A stretch of DNA of 64,000 bases from Acidobacteria bacterium Mor1. GTDB lineage: Bacteria > Acidobacteriota > Polarisedimenticolia > Polarisedimenticolales > Polarisedimenticolaceae. How positions within the stretch are numbered: the first letter of the stretch is position 1; every line of letters starts with the position of its first letter. This document shows positions 61,396 through 64,000 of the stretch, one piece after another. Where the stretch lies: contig CP011806.1 in assembly GCA_001664505.1 (NCBI GenBank), positions 1,905,443 to 1,969,442 of the forward strand, given 5' to 3'. A model generated the notes under the pieces. The model saw only the letters and a program-made list of their open reading frames with translations. It did not search any database and was not told where the DNA came from. A program made the position numbers and the translations under genes.

Positions 61396-62327
61396 TGCTG
61401 CGCCCCGGCTGGTACGTGCTGCTCTATCACGAAGTGTCGTGGGAGGAACCGCCGGCACTCCGCGGTATCGGCGGCATGACCGTGCCCCCCGATCGCTTCG
61501 AAGAGCATCTGGCGGTTCTCGAAGACGCAGGCCGGCTCTGCTCGCCCGACGAGGCGATGGAACGCATGGCGCGGGCGGGCGAACAAAGCGGCGGCAAGGC
61601 CGGGAGCGCGAGTCTCGACGAGCCGTTGATCAGCCTGTGGTTCGATGACGGCTACACCGGCGTGCGGCGCTACGCGGCGCCGGCCATGGCCCGGCGGGAA
61701 CTGACGGCGACCATCTCGATCTGTAGCCGCTTCGCGCTGCGCCAGGAGATGTACTGGCGTTGTCAGCTCGGCACCCTGGCCGCATCCGACGGGCTGCGTT
61801 TCCTGCGGTCCCGCATGCGCAAGCTGGGTGTCGACCCCGGCGCGTCGGTCAAGGACACCACCATGGACGCGTTCACCCCCGAGCTGCGCGATGCCGTGGA
61901 GAAAGCCTACCGCAAGCATCTGCCGGAAGAGGCGCGGCTCGATGCCTTCCGCATCTTCGACACCGTCGACGGTCTACGGGCATTGGCCGACACCGGCTGG
62001 ACCCTGGCCAACCATTCGGCGGCTCACTGGCCCATCGGCGAGCGCGCGGCGATCGAACACCTGGAAGCCCAGTTCACCGAGTGCGAAGAGGCCTGCGCAA
62101 AGGCGGGTCTGAAGCTCTCCGACGATTGGGTGCTGCCCTTCGACCGGCAGCGAGCGGATGAACTGGAACTGGAGTTCCGGCGGGTCGCCCCCGAGCGGCG
62201 GTTGGTGCTGGTGGGCAACCAGGTCAACCGGGCGGACACGTTGGAGCGAAGGGTGATCTCGCGAATCGTGGCGCCGCCGGTCAGCGGCAACGAGTTGATC
62301 GCGCGGATGAAACGGGCCGCAGGCTAG
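61395..62327 (+). CDS. Polysaccharide deacetylase (NodB-like)
   Basis: About 310 residues. It opens YVLLYHEV and has SLWFDDGYTGVRRY with the metal-binding Asp-Asp pair and TLANHSAAHWPIGE with the H-x3-H motif of carbohydrate esterase family 4. Likely removes N-acetyl groups from a surface glycan, giving free amines that the neighbouring formyltransferase could modify. GTG 61392 and ATG 61395 are both possible starts. Its stop overlaps the converging gene stop (CTAG). Confidence 0.85.
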   Translation: MLRPGWYVLLYHEVSWEEPPALRGIGGMTVPPDRFEEHLAVLEDAGRLCSPDEAMERMARAGEQSGGKAGSASLDEPLISLWFDDGYTGVRRYAAPAMARRELTATISICSRFALRQEMYWRCQLGTLAASDGLRFLRSRMRKLGVDPGASVKDTTMDAFTPELRDAVEKAYRKHLPEEARLDAFRIFDTVDGLRALADTGWTLANHSAAHWPIGERAAIEHLEAQFTECEEACAKAGLKLSDDWVLPFDRQRADELELEFRRVAPERRLVLVGNQVNRADTLERRVISRIVAPPVSGNELIARMKRAAG

Positions 62328-63325
62328 AAGATCCAGTGCGGTCCCGGCCGCGCCGAGGTCCGCCGGTGCCGGGAGATCTTCCCCGCCCGCCCCAGTGCCC
62401 GGAAGAATCCGCGGAAGCGCGCCGACGCTTCGTCGAAGCGGCCGCGCAGCAGCAGTCGCGAACCGAGGCTCAGGGTCTCCCACGCCGCGCCCAGCCACGA
62501 CCGCCACATCGGGCTATCCGGCCGCTTGACCGACAGCACGTGCCGCAGATAGATCCGGTTGGCCCGGGCGGTCACCTGGCGCATCTTGTCCCGGCTGCCG
62601 GACTCCCCGCCCCGGGCGTGAATCGCCTCGGCCGAGGGCACCACACCGAGCTTGACGCCCAGGCGCGCCGCTCGCAGGCACCAGTCGTCATCCTCGCCGT
62701 AGAGGAAGAACAGCGGATCGAAACCGCCGACCTTCTCCAACGCCTCGCGGCGCATCAGCCAGACCGCCGCGTTGACGAAGGGCACCTCGTAGACATCTCG
62801 GAGCGAGCCGGACTCGAGGTCGTGGAACAGCTCGGGGTTGGTCTGCCCCAGGGTCGTGGCGAAGGGACCGTCCAACTCCGCGCCGCCGGCATCCCGGTGC
62901 AGCGGACTGAAGACGCCGACCTCGGGATGCCGTGAGGCCACGTCGAGCATCTGCGCCAGGGTCTCCTCGCCGAGGAACGCGTCCTGGTTGAGCAGCAGCA
63001 CCCACTCGGCGCCGTGCTCCCGGGCATGATGAAGGCCGAGGTTGTTGGCCACGCCGAAGCCGAGGTTCCGCTCCTGGGGGAAGCAGGTTGCCTCGAACTC
63101 CCTGGCGATCTCGACGCTGCGATCCGAAGACCCGTTGTCGATGATCACCACCCGGGTCGGCACGCTGCTCTGACGGCAGGAATCGAGACAGCGCTCGAGC
63201 CAGGGCTCGGCCTGGTAGGTCGCGATCACGGTCCAGACCAGCGGCGCGGATGCAGGTGCACCGCTGCCTGACGGCTGCTTCGCGTCGGGCGGTCCCGGTT
63301 CGGGCTGAGCGTTCTCGGGCATCAT
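62324..63325 (-). CDS. Glycosyltransferase family 2 (rhamnosyltransferase-like)
   Basis: A 333-residue GT2. WTVIATYQAEPWLERCLDSC, VVIIDNGSSDRSVEIAREF, LLLNQDAFLGEETLAQML, VPFVNAAVWLMRREALEKVG and GEDDDWCLRAARLGVKL fit the WcaA/rhamnosyltransferase group. The N-terminus has a short Pro-rich tail. Faces the deacetylase tail to tail, with the two stop codons sharing CTAG. Confidence 0.87.
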   Translation of the reverse strand: MMPENAQPEPGPPDAKQPSGSGAPASAPLVWTVIATYQAEPWLERCLDSCRQSSVPTRVVIIDNGSSDRSVEIAREFEATCFPQERNLGFGVANNLGLHHAREHGAEWVLLLNQDAFLGEETLAQMLDVASRHPEVGVFSPLHRDAGGAELDGPFATTLGQTNPELFHDLESGSLRDVYEVPFVNAAVWLMRREALEKVGGFDPLFFLYGEDDDWCLRAARLGVKLGVVPSAEAIHARGGESGSRDKMRQVTARANRIYLRHVLSVKRPDSPMWRSWLGAAWETLSLGSRLLLRGRFDEASARFRGFFRALGRAGKISRHRRTSARPGPHWIF

Positions 63326-63399
63326 GCGAATCGTCGGTCGGTCGGCCCGGGAAAGCAAGTCGCACCCGCCACGCGGATACGGCACCCTCGTCGAGGCTT

Positions 63400-64000
63400 C
63401 TACTGCGGCGGGTCGACGGACACGCGCAGGGTCCGCCCCACATTCACCTGCACCGATCGGGGCGCGCCGGACCGGGCGCACGCCGCGTCGGCGCAGCTCT
63501 CCAGGGTGTAGTCGCCGGGAAGCAGGCCGGGAATGGTCACGGCGCCCTCCTCCAACGGGAACAGCGCCGGCTCGACTCCGTAGAGGCTGCGCTCATCGGC
63601 GGCGATCGCAGCCGGCGCCGTGAGGCGTACCGCCGCCGCGCTGCCGGAAACATCCAGCGCGCCCGCCCGAGCGACGAAGCGGGGTTCGACGATCAGCAGA
63701 TCTCCCCGTTCGAGCCAGGGCTCGCCGAGGATCCCCCGATCGCCGGTCTCGAACACCGTGCGCACGGGAATCAGGTAGGGGTGGTACCAGTCGATACGGG
63801 CGGCGAGCCGCCCTTCGCCCAGGCCGACCAGGTACAGCGCATCGTAGGTTTCACGCAGCGCGGGATCGAGCTTCAGCGTCTCGCCGGTGTCGGTCGCCGC
63901 CTCACCGCTGAAGGTGATCTCCGCGTCGTCGACGCCGGTGGCGCGGGTACCGTCCCGCAACAACGGCGCGAGCTGCAGTGCCGGCGCACAGAAGAGTTCG
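63400..64000 (-). CDS. Partial protein of unknown function, N-terminus off window
   Basis: At least 200 C-terminal residues, open through the right edge. It is beta-rich with proline-containing turns (RIDWYHPYLIPVRTVFETGD, IPGLLPGDYTLESCADAACA) and ends VGRTLRVSVDPPQ. The composition suggests an extracytoplasmic carboxypeptidase-regulatory-like or fibronectin-like module. Same strand as the GT2 gene and 75 bp upstream of it. Confidence 0.65.
   Translation of the reverse strand, partial: ELFCAPALQLAPLLRDGTRATGVDDAEITFSGEAATDTGETLKLDPALRETYDALYLVGLGEGRLAARIDWYHPYLIPVRTVFETGDRGILGEPWLERGDLLIVEPRFVARAGALDVSGSAAAVRLTAPAAIAADERSLYGVEPALFPLEEGAVTIPGLLPGDYTLESCADAACARSGAPRSVQVNVGRTLRVSVDPPQ

Overview
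The window reads as one contiguous piece of a GC-rich bacterial chromosome. Its gene content suggests Acidobacteriota, most likely Thermoanaerobaculia or a relative. The evidence is indirect: paired ECF sigma factors and transmembrane Ser/Thr kinases with TPR tails, many secreted proteins with dockerin, thrombospondin-3 or cysteine-rich repeats, two very large BNR/sortilin-like secreted proteins, and DUF2891 and DUF72 proteins. Planctomycetota or Myxococcota cannot be excluded. I saw no rRNA, tRNA, CRISPR array, insertion sequence or phage gene.

Layout. 1-6300 holds a partial TSP3/dockerin protein, DUF2891, a metallophosphoesterase, a short primary-type sigma factor with an AT-rich leader, and a coupled SRPBCC plus Lys-rich RHH-like gene pair behind a perfect 20-bp palindrome. 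6600-13200 holds a secreted trypsin-like protease ending in a somatomedin-B-like module, a CusF-like copper lipoprotein, and a same-strand run of DUF72, deoxyhypusine-synthase-like, M20 peptidase and PH-like membrane genes. 13300-16000 is a kinase-TPR receptor. 16100-28200 is an accessory island with lower GC and short hypothetical genes: DUF4261-like, L7/L12-CTD-like, SUKH, DUF3592, a pseudopilin-like gene and a decayed DUF3592 copy. It ends in a 2340-residue RHS/YD protein with a C-terminal deaminase-like tip, followed 4 bp later by a HEAT-like putative immunity gene.

28200-50960 is mostly housekeeping or accessory metabolism: asparaginase, an ECF/anti-sigma/zinc-ribbon operon, a carboxylesterase, a GntR regulator coupled to a serine hydrolase, threonine aldolase, GNAT and hydrolase genes, a methyltransferase, two BNR giants, a dockerin protein, a DUF697 protein, a D-amino-acid dehydrogenase, and a LysR/EamA divergent pair.

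50970-55360 is a signalling block on the minus strand: an ECF sigma coupled by a TTGA overlap to a kinase-TPR gene, then about 540 bp without a gene, then a second ECF sigma. The gap holds about eleven copies of an 18-bp palindrome, four of them in register at 50-bp spacing. It is the most unusual structure in the window. 55500-58140 holds secreted proteins of unknown role, an LMW-phosphatase-like ArsC and a beta-solenoid SVNGS-repeat protein. 58290-64000 is an envelope-glycan cluster: two glycosyltransferases, a formyltransferase and a polysaccharide deacetylase, tightly overlapped and starting with GTG, facing a GT2 gene and a partial gene on the other strand.

Coordinates of starts were chosen from Shine-Dalgarno sequences, signal peptides and overlaps. 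Family calls rest on motifs read by eye, not on database searches.
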